From assembly GCA_019117105.1 (NCBI GenBank), contig DXAH01000062.1, positions 1-33,365 on the forward strand: DNA of 33,365 nt, in the 5' to 3' direction. The DNA comes from Duodenibacillus intestinigallinarum (lineage in GTDB: Bacteria > Pseudomonadota > Gammaproteobacteria > Burkholderiales > Burkholderiaceae_F). This document shows, one piece after another, positions 7,282 to 14,746 of the stretch. The position numbers and the translations under genes were made by a program. The notes below the pieces were generated by a model. The model searched no databases and was not told the origin of the DNA. It saw only the letters and a program-made list of their open reading frames with translations. Within the stretch, counting starts at the first letter, position 1. Every line of letters starts with the position of its first letter.

Positions 7282-8358
7282 ATGAAAGTTCTCGGCATTG
7301 AAAGCTCGTGCGACGAAACCGGCGTTGCGCTGATTGACAGCGAAAAAGGACTGTTGGCAGATGCCGTCCACACGCAAATCGATATGCACCGAGCCTACGG
7401 CGGCGTTGTGCCGGAACTCGCCAGCCGCGACCATATTCGCCGTGCGCTGGTGTTGATTGACGACGTTCTGTCGCGCGCAGGCGTCAAGAAAGAAGAAATT
7501 GATGCCGTTGCCGTCACCGAAGGCCCAGGTCTGGCCGGAGCGCTTCTGGTCGGATCGTCCGTCGCTCACGCCATCGGCCATGCCTTAGGCATTCCCGTGG
7601 TCGGAGTGCACCATCTGGAAGGTCACCTGCTCTCAGCTTGCCTTGCGGACCCTGCTCCCAAGTTTCCCTTCATTGCGCTGCTGGTAAGCGGCGGACACAC
7701 GCAATTTATGCGCGTCAATGCTTTCGGCAGCTATGAACTGTTAGGAGAAACACTGGACGACGCCGCAGGCGAAGCATTTGACAAAACCGCGCAGTTGTTA
7801 GGAGAAGGCTATCCCGGCGGTCCTGCGGTTTCTCGTCTGGCCGAAACAGGTACGCCCGGCGCCATTGAATTGCCGCGTCCGATGCTGCACTCTCCGTCGC
7901 TTGACATGAGCTTCTCGGGGCTCAAAACGGCTGTTCTGACCGCCGTCAACGATGCCAAGGATCCCACGGATCCTCAGTTCCGTTCGGATTTGGCTCTGGC
8001 GTTTACTGAAGCGGTTGCCGAAGTGCTCACTACCAAGGCCATCAAAGCCATCAAAACGACCGGCATCAAACAGTTGGTGGTGGCAGGCGGCGTATCCGCC
8101 AATAAGACGCTGCGAGCCAGCCTGATCGATGCCTGCCGCAAACGGAGTGCACGAGTCTTCTTCCCACCTCAGCGTTTGTGCACCGACAACGGCGCCATGA
8201 TTGCCGTGGCCGGCATGATGCGTCTGCAACGCATGACTGAAGAGGAACTTCAAAACGCCCGCAAGCGCTGGAGCTTCTCAGCCAAGCCGCGCTGGACGCT
8301 TTCTCAAGCCGCTAATCCGGACGCCGTCAATCCGAGACAGCGATTCCGCAATCACTGA
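7282..8358 (+). CDS. tsaD: tRNA N6-adenosine threonylcarbamoyltransferase TsaD
   Basis: Transfers threonylcarbamoyl from its AMP adduct onto A37 of ANN-decoding tRNAs (t6A), as part of the TsaB-TsaD-TsaE complex in the cytoplasm. 358 aa from ATG 7282, chosen because MKVLGIESSCDETGVAL is the conserved N-terminus; eight upstream codons are open but not conserved. Metal-binding HHLEGH (about residues 111-116), the ATP-fold loop LLVSGGHTQ, the GEAFDKTAQLLG block and the C-terminal VAGGVSANKTLR and DNGAMIAVAG motifs are all present. Length agrees with the usual 335-360 aa. The Shine-Dalgarno sequence is weak. Housekeeping gene. Confidence 0.97.
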   Translation: MKVLGIESSCDETGVALIDSEKGLLADAVHTQIDMHRAYGGVVPELASRDHIRRALVLIDDVLSRAGVKKEEIDAVAVTEGPGLAGALLVGSSVAHAIGHALGIPVVGVHHLEGHLLSACLADPAPKFPFIALLVSGGHTQFMRVNAFGSYELLGETLDDAAGEAFDKTAQLLGEGYPGGPAVSRLAETGTPGAIELPRPMLHSPSLDMSFSGLKTAVLTAVNDAKDPTDPQFRSDLALAFTEAVAEVLTTKAIKAIKTTGIKQLVVAGGVSANKTLRASLIDACRKRSARVFFPPQRLCTDNGAMIAVAGMMRLQRMTEEELQNARKRWSFSAKPRWTLSQAANPDAVNPRQRFRNH

Positions 8359-8365
8359 TACATTT

Positions 8366-8386
8366 CGGGCCGGAAATTCCGGCCCG
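8366..8386. terminator. Hairpin after tsaD (probable terminator)
   Basis: A perfect 8-bp stem CGGGCCGG/CCGGCCCG with loop AAATT, 7 bases after the tsaD stop. The following T content is low, so termination may be inefficient. It sits between convergent genes and could serve both. Confidence 0.6.
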
Positions 8387-8406
8387 TGTCATTTGTATAT
8401 CCGATT

Positions 8407-8438
8407 TCCGTGACAACTGCCTAAATCTCCATCACGGA
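8407..8438 (-). terminator. Possible terminator hairpin after queC
   Basis: TCCGTGA (8407-8413) and TCACGGA (8432-8438) form a 7-bp stem downstream of queC. There is no T run, so this is only tentative. Confidence 0.35.
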
Positions 8439-8455
8439 CATCAACTCAGAACTCG

Positions 8456-9181
8456 TCATTGAGCGTGCTGTCGATTCTTGACCCACCTCTCCCAGCCTTC
8501 CTGACGCAACTTGCAGGCCGGACACTCGCCACAGCCGTAGCCCCAGTCGTGCAGGACATCGTGGTTACCCATATAGCAAGTGTGCGTCTGAGTGCGTACA
8601 AACTCCACGAAGACGTCACCGCCGAGGTCGTGCGCCAGCTGCCAGGTTTCTGCCTTCGTGAGCCACATCAACGGTGTCTCAATCACTACCTGACGGTCAA
8701 GACCCAAAGAGAGTGACACCTGCAGGCTCTTTAATGTGTTGTCTCGGCAGTCGGCGTAGCCCGAGTAGTCGGTTTCACACATGCCGCCCACGAGAACAGA
8801 GCCGCCGCGGCGATAGGCAATCGCAGAAGCAAACGTGAAAAAAAGAAGATTACGTGCCGGAACGAAAGAGTTGGGCACACCGTCTTTTTCAAACTCGATT
8901 TCGATCTCGCGCGTCAGAGAGCACTCCGAAATCTGGCCCAAGACCTTCATGTCGATCATGTGATCCAGACCGAGGCGACCCTTGGCATACGGCAGTACGT
9001 CTTCGATGGTCTCTAGGATGTGCTTGCGGCATGTGATTTCAGCCGTGTGGCGCTGGCCGTAGTCAAAACCGACGGTCTCCACTTCCTTGAAATTTTTCAG
9101 CGCCCACGCCAAACATGTCGTCGAATCTTGTCCGCCTGAAAAAAGCACCAACGCTTTCTTGTCCGCAAAGCCACCGGCCAT
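8456..9181 (-). CDS. queC: 7-cyano-7-deazaguanine (preQ0) synthase QueC
   Basis: ATP-dependent synthesis of preQ0 from 7-carboxy-7-deazaguanine, a step of queuosine biosynthesis. 241 aa from ATG 9181, chosen because AAAGGA lies 6-7 bases upstream and the family N-terminus (ALVLFSGGQDSTT) follows. The frame is open 32 codons further, but those residues are hydrophobic noise. The PP-loop SGGQDS is at about residues 15-20, the body carries ETPLMWLTKAETWQLAHDLGG, and the C-terminal zinc site is CGYGCGECPAC. No other queuosine genes and no preQ1 riboswitch are visible here. Convergent with tsaD. Confidence 0.96.
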   Translation of the reverse strand: MAGGFADKKALVLFSGGQDSTTCLAWALKNFKEVETVGFDYGQRHTAEITCRKHILETIEDVLPYAKGRLGLDHMIDMKVLGQISECSLTREIEIEFEKDGVPNSFVPARNLLFFTFASAIAYRRGGSVLVGGMCETDYSGYADCRDNTLKSLQVSLSLGLDRQVVIETPLMWLTKAETWQLAHDLGGDVFVEFVRTQTHTCYMGNHDVLHDWGYGCGECPACKLRQEGWERWVKNRQHAQ

Positions 9182-9252
9182 CTTGAATCCTTTTGCAATC
9201 ATTGAGAACGGATGGATTCTACGGTGAATCAATTCAAAAAAAAGCAAACTGT

Positions 9253-9288
9253 TAACAAAAAATAAGAGCCCTTGCAATCAAGGGCTCT
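9253..9288 (-). terminator. Rho-independent terminator after the flavoprotein gene
   Basis: A 9-bp stem AGAGCCCTT/AAGGGCTCT (9265-9273 with 9280-9288) followed on the minus strand by TATTTTTTG. It ends the flavoprotein transcript before queC. Confidence 0.85.
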
Positions 9289-9313
9289 CGAGTTAAGAAA
9301 AAATCTTTTTGGG

Positions 9314-11017
9314 CTATTTAGTTTCTTTCAGGATTTCTCGTACTGCAATGCGAGCAAATGAAGGCGGGACAAAAACATTCACATTGTGTCGACCGAGATT
9401 GGAATCTGTTACTTGGCCGACTGCATAGAGTCCTTTGATTGGTACCCCATTCTTATCCAGTGCTTGTGCTTTTGTGTTGATTGCTATTCCTCCCAAAGTT
9501 GCGTGTACTGCAGGCTCAATTTTCACACCATAGTATGGAAGCGTGTCGAATTTGCATCCAAAGGTTTTACGACCAAATTCAGGATCGTTGCCACTTTCTG
9601 CATAAGTTTTGTACTTCGCAATTGTGTTAGCCAGTCCTTTCGGATCAATTCCCAACCGTTTTGCTAGGTTTTCGAGTGACTTATCATGCAACACGTAACC
9701 TTTTTGAACATAATCCTTGATAATTGCCAGCTTGGATACCGAACTCTGGTCAAAGATTAGAAAAGCTTTTCCCGTGCCCCCAGTAGCTTTAATCATTGCC
9801 TGAGTCACACCAGTTTTGTCATTGCTCGTATCATCGATAAATCGATTACCACTCTGGTTGACCATGATACCGCCACTTGTAAAGCGTAATGCGGTAAAGG
9901 AAATCTGGGTACCGTTGGCATTGTATGTGCTTGGATTAAGTACGATTTTTCCCATATCTGTCAGCTTTGCACCTACTTCTTGAGCCAGACGATGTCCTTC
10001 GCCTTGCGTTCCAGCAGAGTTTGTCGTACCCAACACTGCCGCCTCAGGTGCAAATTGCTTGAGCATCTCCTTGCTGGCAGAAAAACCACCTGTGGCCAAA
10101 ATAACAGCTTTGGCTGTTACTTTGTATGGCTTACCACTCAAAGGTGTGACCTCCACTCCAACGGTTCTACCATCCTTCATCAAAATTCTTGTCGCTCGAG
10201 CATTCAAACGTACATCCACCTTTTCCTTTTCCAAGGCCTTGGTAAAAGTTTTGGTAATTTCGAGTCCCGGAGCACGTCCGTCCGAAGGCGCATGTGCAAA
10301 AGGCTTAAAAATACGATCAAGATCAGCACCGTTTTCAACCAGAAAATCAACAACAACTTTGCTTTCAGGAGCAACAGTTTGAGCCATAACTGGATCGGTA
10401 TCCGGATACCCTGACAAATATTTTGCAAATCCCTCAACAGTTGTATCTGTACTCTTATGCTTGGCTTGAACAACTGTTCCGCCAGCCTGAATATATGTTG
10501 AAGTAAAGGTACCGTTTCCTCCAAGTACGCCAAGCTTTTCAAGCAGGATGACATCTTTACCTGCACGGCTCAGTTCAATAGCAGCCATCATGCCCCCAGG
10601 ACCACCGCCAACAACTACAACATCGGTCGAAGCATCCCCAAAGGCGGTTTGAACTGTATTTTTCACGCCATTCGACGCCTGGTATCCAGCTTTTTGAAGT
10701 GCAACACTAAGAGCCATCAAAGCAGCTTTACTTGAAGCGGTTGCTCCACTAACCACATCCACGGCAAGGGATTGCGTCTTGACAACCGATCGCGCAATGA
10801 CATCCAACGCACGGGATCCCACTCCCTCGGTTTCGTTGTGCTTAAAGCTGATATCCGCAATTTTGCCTTGCTTAACAACGACAGTCGTCTCAACAGGACT
10901 GCCCCAGACACCAGGAGCACTTGCGACATACGAACCATCCATCAGGGCTGCAAAAGCAGCTGTATGAACAAATGCAGCTATCGCAAAAGTTGCAAATTTC
11001 GGTACATACCCAGTCAT
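9314..11017 (-). CDS. Secreted FMN-binding/FAD-dependent reductase (fumarate/urocanate reductase-like flavoprotein)
   Basis: Predicted periplasmic flavoprotein that reduces an external substrate as terminal electron acceptor. 567 aa from ATG 11017, with AGGAGG six bases upstream; a TTG two codons earlier is less likely. Signal peptide about 1-23. The FMN-binding domain (about 28-110) carries DVVSGAT (87-93), a match to the ApbE flavinylation motif with Thr93 as probable FMN anchor. The FAD_binding_2 domain starts with VVVVGGGPGG (about 133-142). There is no CXXCH haem motif, so electrons must come from a separate donor. From-memory alignment to Shewanella fumarate reductase puts Asn399 at the catalytic Arg402, Ala506 at His504, and an unrelated loop (LGRHNVNVFVPPS) where Arg544 should be. 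A plain fumarate reductase is therefore unlikely. Divergent from, and probably regulated by, the adjacent two-component system. Confidence 0.88.
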   Translation of the reverse strand: MTGYVPKFATFAIAAFVHTAAFAALMDGSYVASAPGVWGSPVETTVVVKQGKIADISFKHNETEGVGSRALDVIARSVVKTQSLAVDVVSGATASSKAALMALSVALQKAGYQASNGVKNTVQTAFGDASTDVVVVGGGPGGMMAAIELSRAGKDVILLEKLGVLGGNGTFTSTYIQAGGTVVQAKHKSTDTTVEGFAKYLSGYPDTDPVMAQTVAPESKVVVDFLVENGADLDRIFKPFAHAPSDGRAPGLEITKTFTKALEKEKVDVRLNARATRILMKDGRTVGVEVTPLSGKPYKVTAKAVILATGGFSASKEMLKQFAPEAAVLGTTNSAGTQGEGHRLAQEVGAKLTDMGKIVLNPSTYNANGTQISFTALRFTSGGIMVNQSGNRFIDDTSNDKTGVTQAMIKATGGTGKAFLIFDQSSVSKLAIIKDYVQKGYVLHDKSLENLAKRLGIDPKGLANTIAKYKTYAESGNDPEFGRKTFGCKFDTLPYYGVKIEPAVHATLGGIAINTKAQALDKNGVPIKGLYAVGQVTDSNLGRHNVNVFVPPSFARIAVREILKETK

Positions 11018-11122
11018 TGTCAACCTCCTCTTTTGTTCTTATGGCGAGGACTTCAATTCCCCACATTCTTCACTATATCGGCGAAGGTGCGCGCGCACTT
11101 TGTGTGCTGTCAAAAAGCCTCT

Positions 11123-11158
11123 CTTAGCTTGAATAGAAGGTTTTCTACCGTTGCTAAG
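11123..11158. promoter_or_regulatory. 36-bp two-tier palindrome in the divergent promoter region, probable operator
   Basis: CTTAGC (11123-11128) and GCTAAG (11153-11158) are outer arms. TAGAA (11134-11138) and TTCTA (11143-11147) are inner arms around a central GGTT. Spacing is exactly symmetrical: 5 bases between outer and inner arms on both sides. It lies between the flavoprotein and kinase starts (11018-11190), 32 bases before the kinase ATG. This suits a dimeric regulator site, perhaps for the FixJ-type regulator encoded here. It could instead fold in the kinase leader RNA. Confidence 0.55.
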
Positions 11159-11190
11159 ATTGGTCAAAAGTTCCTGCGATTGAGGCAAAA

Positions 11191-12966
11191 ATGAAAGCAA
11201 GCTGGTACAAATTGGCTGCACTACTGAGCATTGCTTGGGCAGGAAATATCTGTGCCGCCATACAAAATTCGGAACCGGTTTATTTCTATGCCAGTGAATT
11301 TTCTCTTCCTGGCATTGAAATGGATTGTGCCGCGCCAACAATCGAAGCAATTCGTAAAGCAATCGCTCCTCGAGAGCTTCGGGTTGTGCAATTGACGTCA
11401 ATAAAGGAAGTCGACAAAGTTTTCGGCATGCCCGGTCAGTTTGTTGCCGTCGTCGGCGCCTCGACATATTGGCGACATTTGCGTGACGGCATCCGCGATA
11501 TAGCAACACTGGTTTCTCACCATCAACCAGATCCTGATCACGCCGTTGGTGCATTGGTCGTGGTACGTAAAAATAGTCCAATTAAAACATTGGACGATCT
11601 GGAGGGTCACAGTATTGCCGTCAATGAGCCAAACGGCTTTCAGGCTATTCAAGTGGTCTACCGCGAGATCGCGGATGCTGGACATGAATGGCGCGGATTT
11701 TTCTCCAACGTCAAATCCTACGGTCTAGACTTTCGTCAACGCCTTGAGGCGGTCCGCAACGGTGAAGTAGATGCGGCAACTGTCAATGTCTGCTACGCCG
11801 AAAGAATGGCTGCCAAAGGCATTGATGTTCTCAAAGATCTCAAACCTCTCTCGATCAAACGCCAAAAATCCGTTTCGTGTATGACAAGCACGAAACTCTA
11901 CCCGAACTGGAGTCTCCTGGCTTCTCCGGAACTTGACAGCAGTACGCGCGTCAAGATCGCTAATGCGGTTTATGCCATGCAACCGGTATCCGATGGCCAG
12001 CGATGGACAATGGCAAGCGATTTTCGAGAAACTGATGAACTTTATCGCGTCCTGAAGACTGGCCCTTATGCCTACTTAAACCAATGGACGCTACGTCGAA
12101 TTTGGGAGGAATACCGACTTGCCGTTCTCTGCGCATTGGCTGCAATTGCCTTTTTTCTTTGGCACTCTTGGCGAACTTCCCAAATCGTAGTCGTAAAAAC
12201 AGCTCAACTTCGCGAAGCACTTGAACGTCAAAAACAACTTTCTCAGTATGCAATTGACGTATCTAAACGATACGAAAAAACTAGGAGAGCTCTGACAATC
12301 ACTCAGCTTTCGAGCATGGTCGCACATGAGCTCAGCCAACCATTGAGCGGAATCCTGCTCTATTCACAAGGGATCCGCCAGCTTATATGTACTGCTTTAC
12401 CAATATCGCAACAACGCGTTGCACTTGACGTTCTTGCCAAAATCGAAGCCAGAGCAAGAAAAGCAAACAATATTGTCAATTACGTTCGAAGCTACGCAAA
12501 AAGCAATGAATTGCCTTTTAATGAAATTGACTTGCTTTCAATTGTCAAAACCAGCGTGGACAATATGGTTATCGCTGGGAAAATGTCCGAAAAAGCTTTC
12601 CAAGTGAACTGTAAATACAAATACATATGGATCCTGGGCTCTCAGTTGGAACTCGAATTAGCATTGAACAATATAATCGAAAACAGCATCCAAGCCGTTG
12701 GTAAATCCTGTCGAATCAATATTGATATAAGTGTTTCAAGTCACTCTGTTCATCTGGATGTAAGCGACAATGGACAAAATGTTGACAACACCCTCTTGCA
12801 ATCGTTATCCGAACCATTGTCAACTTCAAAAAAAGAAGGGCTAGGCCTTGGGCTTTCATTGGTTCGTTGTATCGTTGACAGACATGCTGGAACAGTAACT
12901 TTTAGCAACACAAAGCAGGGCGGTCTACGGATAACTATGAAATTTCCTGTTCTGCGAAAAAAATAG
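11191..12966 (+). CDS. Sensor histidine kinase, TtrS-like (PhnD-like sensor domain)
   Basis: Membrane sensor kinase of 591 aa. Signal peptide about 1-22; a phosphonate-binding-like periplasmic domain (about 25-290) containing KTLDDLEGHSIAVNEPNG and VDAATVNVCYAE with a Cys matched in the kinase at 1-1294; one membrane segment (about 308-326, LAVLCALAAIAFFLW); a coiled coil; a HisKA region with AHELSQPLSGI (His379 the phosphoacceptor); and an HATPase_c domain with the N box LALNNIIENSIQA (about 493), DVSDNGQ and GLGLGLSLVRC. GAGG lies 5 bases before ATG 11191. The closest known architecture is TtrS, the tetrathionate sensor, which also pairs with a FixJ-type regulator. Two bases separate its stop from the regulator gene. 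Ligand unknown, probably related to the flavoprotein's substrate. Confidence 0.9.
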   Translation: MKASWYKLAALLSIAWAGNICAAIQNSEPVYFYASEFSLPGIEMDCAAPTIEAIRKAIAPRELRVVQLTSIKEVDKVFGMPGQFVAVVGASTYWRHLRDGIRDIATLVSHHQPDPDHAVGALVVVRKNSPIKTLDDLEGHSIAVNEPNGFQAIQVVYREIADAGHEWRGFFSNVKSYGLDFRQRLEAVRNGEVDAATVNVCYAERMAAKGIDVLKDLKPLSIKRQKSVSCMTSTKLYPNWSLLASPELDSSTRVKIANAVYAMQPVSDGQRWTMASDFRETDELYRVLKTGPYAYLNQWTLRRIWEEYRLAVLCALAAIAFFLWHSWRTSQIVVVKTAQLREALERQKQLSQYAIDVSKRYEKTRRALTITQLSSMVAHELSQPLSGILLYSQGIRQLICTALPISQQRVALDVLAKIEARARKANNIVNYVRSYAKSNELPFNEIDLLSIVKTSVDNMVIAGKMSEKAFQVNCKYKYIWILGSQLELELALNNIIENSIQAVGKSCRINIDISVSSHSVHLDVSDNGQNVDNTLLQSLSEPLSTSKKEGLGLGLSLVRCIVDRHAGTVTFSNTKQGGLRITMKFPVLRKK

Positions 12967-12968
12967 AT

Positions 12969-13604
12969 ATGCTTGAGATAAAACGAGATTGTTTTTTAAT
13001 ACGGGTCGTTGATGATGATGTTGAACTACTTGATGCCATCAAGTTTTGTCTCGAATGCGCTGATTGGCGAGTCGCCATCTACGTGTCTGCAACATCATTT
13101 TTAGCAAATGAAAACTTTGAACAACCTGGCTGCATCATTCTAGACATTAACATGCCCTCTATCTCAGGTTTGGAACTTCAACAGTTTCTAAACACGTGTG
13201 ACCACGCCCTGCCTGTAGTATTTTTAACTGGGCATGGAAATATGAATACTGCAATTCACGCTTTCCGGCATGGTGCTGTTGATTTTTTACAAAAGCCTTT
13301 CGAACCTGATGAACTTCTTACAGCAGTCCAAAAGGCTATCAAAATTGCGGAAAAACAGTATTTAGCTCGTCTTAACCGTTCGGCCACGGCCCGTTGGAAT
13401 AGTCTGACAGATAAGCAAAAACAAGTCGCCAAAGATTTGTTAACCGGCGTAACAAGTGCGGATATTGCTGAACATTTAGGTATCAGTGAACGAACACTAC
13501 AACGCCATAGACAAAATGTTTTCCATAAACTTGGCATTAGAAAAACAGCCGATTTAACAACCTTCCGTATTCAATTGCAACAAGAAACTGGAAATTTTCC
13601 ATAG
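12969..13604 (+). CDS. FixJ/TtrR-type response regulator
   Basis: 211-aa two-component regulator. The receiver domain (about 8-125) has the acidic triad VVDDD (15-17), phosphoacceptor Asp59 in IILDINMPS, the FLTGHG Thr and Lys of FLQKPF. A LuxR/FixJ-type helix-turn-helix follows (about 145-200, LTDKQKQVAKDLL then ADIAEHLGISERTLQRHRQNVFHKL). It begins 2 bases after the kinase stop, so the two are co-transcribed and probably translationally coupled; it has no clear ribosome site of its own. It probably acts on the divergent flavoprotein promoter when phosphorylated. The region is more AT-rich than the chromosome around it. The stop is followed immediately by a barrel remnant of another gene. 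Confidence 0.92.
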   Translation: MLEIKRDCFLIRVVDDDVELLDAIKFCLECADWRVAIYVSATSFLANENFEQPGCIILDINMPSISGLELQQFLNTCDHALPVVFLTGHGNMNTAIHAFRHGAVDFLQKPFEPDELLTAVQKAIKIAEKQYLARLNRSATARWNSLTDKQKQVAKDLLTGVTSADIAEHLGISERTLQRHRQNVFHKLGIRKTADLTTFRIQLQQETGNFP

Positions 13605-13605
13605 C

Positions 13606-13782
13606 CCAATAAACCTTGCTTTGCTAACGGTCAAGCTTGATGACAATTGGGGCGAAGTTTCGTTAGGCGTTAGCAACAACGTGACCGACTCTGTGCATGC
13701 GTTCATTGATCTCGGTACCAGTTTCGGTGGCGATATTGACCAGAAGTGGCGCGTGAACTTCGGTGGCCGTTACGTCTTCTAA
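13606..13782 (+). pseudogene. C-terminal remnant of an autotransporter beta-barrel
   Basis: Frame 1 reads about 58 codons to TAA 13780-13782 and gives LTVKLDDNWGEVSLGVSNN, then VHAFIDLGTSFGGDIDQKW and RVNFGGRYVF. This is the typical last-strands pattern of autotransporter outer-membrane barrels, with the terminal aromatic Phe needed for BAM insertion. There is no start codon in a sensible place and no passenger domain; the frame runs back into the regulator gene, which occupies another frame. The 5' part of the gene has been lost. The strong terminator at 13828 probably belonged to it. Confidence 0.75.
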
Positions 13783-13827
13783 TGTGAGTCATCTTCCCTA
13801 TTAAGGGATCACAAAACTCTTTTCACA

Positions 13828-13869
13828 CATCCCCAAATAGATCTAAATTTTCATTGGGGATGTTTTTTT
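13828..13869 (+). terminator. Rho-independent terminator after regulator/barrel remnant
   Basis: CATCCCCAA (13828-13836) pairs with TTGGGGATG (13854-13862), followed by seven T. It ends the kinase-regulator transcript as now arranged. Confidence 0.88.
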
Positions 13870-13930
13870 ATTAAATTCGTTCCAAACAGAAAATTGAATC
13901 TTTATCCCAACATCTTATGAGCAGACCTTC

Positions 13931-13959
13931 TTACAAGAGATAGGCACATCTGGCATAAT
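13931..13959 (+). promoter_or_regulatory. Sigma70 promoter of vapBC
   Basis: TTACAA (13931-13936), a 17-base spacer, CATAAT (13954-13959). The predicted start is near 13966, about 35 bases before the vapB ATG, and lies inside the palindromic operator that follows. Confidence 0.6.
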
Positions 13960-13961
13960 CA

Positions 13962-13982
13962 GATATATCTCATTGATATATC
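13962..13982. promoter_or_regulatory. Probable VapB(C) autoregulatory operator
   Basis: Two copies of the palindrome GATATATC (13962-13969 and 13975-13982) are separated by five bases and overlap the predicted transcription start. Toxin-antitoxin complexes of the VapBC type repress their own promoter by binding such repeats. The protein assignment is inferred from position. Confidence 0.55.
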
Positions 13983-14000
13983 TTTTTTTAGACAACAAAA

Positions 14001-14279
14001 ATGAGCAAAACCGCAAAAGTTTTCATGTCCGGCTGTAGCCAGGCCGTGCGGCTGCCGAAGGAATTTCGATTCGACACCAAAGAAGTCTGGATTCGCCGCA
14101 ATCCGGATACCGGAGAAATTATCCTCAAGCCAAAGCCCGACCTACCCGAAGGGTTCCAAAACGGTCTGCAAGTCTTCATGCATGAGATGGCTCAGCTTAG
14201 ACAGGAGCTCGGTAACGATTGGGAACCTCTCGAAATCGAACCAAGAGAAGCCTGGAATCCCAAGGAGCTTTTCAAGTGA
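14001..14279 (+). CDS. vapB: VapB/VagC-type antitoxin (AbrB-like)
   Basis: 92-aa antitoxin that neutralises the toxin encoded just downstream and represses the operon. The N-terminal half (KVFMSGCSQAVRLPKEFRF, about residues 6-24) is the swapped-hairpin AbrB/SpoVT DNA-binding fold of VagC/VapB proteins. The C-terminal tail (about 45-92), with acidic and Trp residues, should wrap the toxin. No good Shine-Dalgarno sequence precedes ATG 14001. Its stop TGA overlaps the toxin GTG start by four bases (GTGA, 14276-14279), a typical coupling. Confidence 0.9.
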   Translation: MSKTAKVFMSGCSQAVRLPKEFRFDTKEVWIRRNPDTGEIILKPKPDLPEGFQNGLQVFMHEMAQLRQELGNDWEPLEIEPREAWNPKELFK

Positions 14280-14746
14280 CCTGCTACCTGTTGGACACAA
14301 ACATTTTGATCGCCGCTGCCAACGACACGTCGGCCATTCTTAACAGCCATCTTGCGAAACATACCAACGACGAACTGTTTACATCTTCTTTGAGCTGGAT
14401 GGAGATTTACCACGGAATTCTGAAAATAAGTCCCGAAGGAGTGATAACTCATAAGGCCAGGATGTATCTCAAAGTTTTCGAAAAACTTGAGTCATCGATT
14501 CAGATCGAACCTTTCACCAAGGAAGACTCCAAAGCCGCTGCCAAGCTTTACGATCACTCTCGCCGACTTGGCCGTATGTTGTCGTTTCAAGACACATTGA
14601 TTGCCGGTCAGGCACTTTCCCGAAACTTTGTGCTTGTCTCCGGCGATCGTCGAGCCGGATTCGAGCTTTATGCCGACATGGGATTGAAATTCGAAAACTG
14701 GCTCGATCCGGGTTGTCAGCTGCCTCCGTTGTTAGAGGATACGTAA
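14276..14746 (+). CDS. vapC: VapC-type PIN-domain ribonuclease toxin
   Basis: 156-aa PIN-domain Mg-dependent RNase; relatives cleave tRNA or rRNA and arrest growth until the antitoxin is renewed. The start is GTG 14276, overlapping the vapB stop, with AAGGAG about 8 bases upstream; the frame is open further back only as overlap with vapB. Acidic active-site residues are all in place: Asp7 (YLLDTNILIAA), Glu43 (SWMEIYHGI), Asp106 (FQDTLIAG) and Asp124 (VSGDRRAGF). Length is slightly above the usual 130-145 aa. The toxin looks intact. It sits in the accessory region, as such modules often do. Confidence 0.92.
   Translation: MTCYLLDTNILIAAANDTSAILNSHLAKHTNDELFTSSLSWMEIYHGILKISPEGVITHKARMYLKVFEKLESSIQIEPFTKEDSKAAAKLYDHSRRLGRMLSFQDTLIAGQALSRNFVLVSGDRRAGFELYADMGLKFENWLDPGCQLPPLLEDT

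Noticed and set aside
9314..11017. Flavocytochrome c (haem-containing) reading of the reductase
   Set aside because: There is no CXXCH anywhere in the protein. It is a haem-free FMN/FAD reductase.
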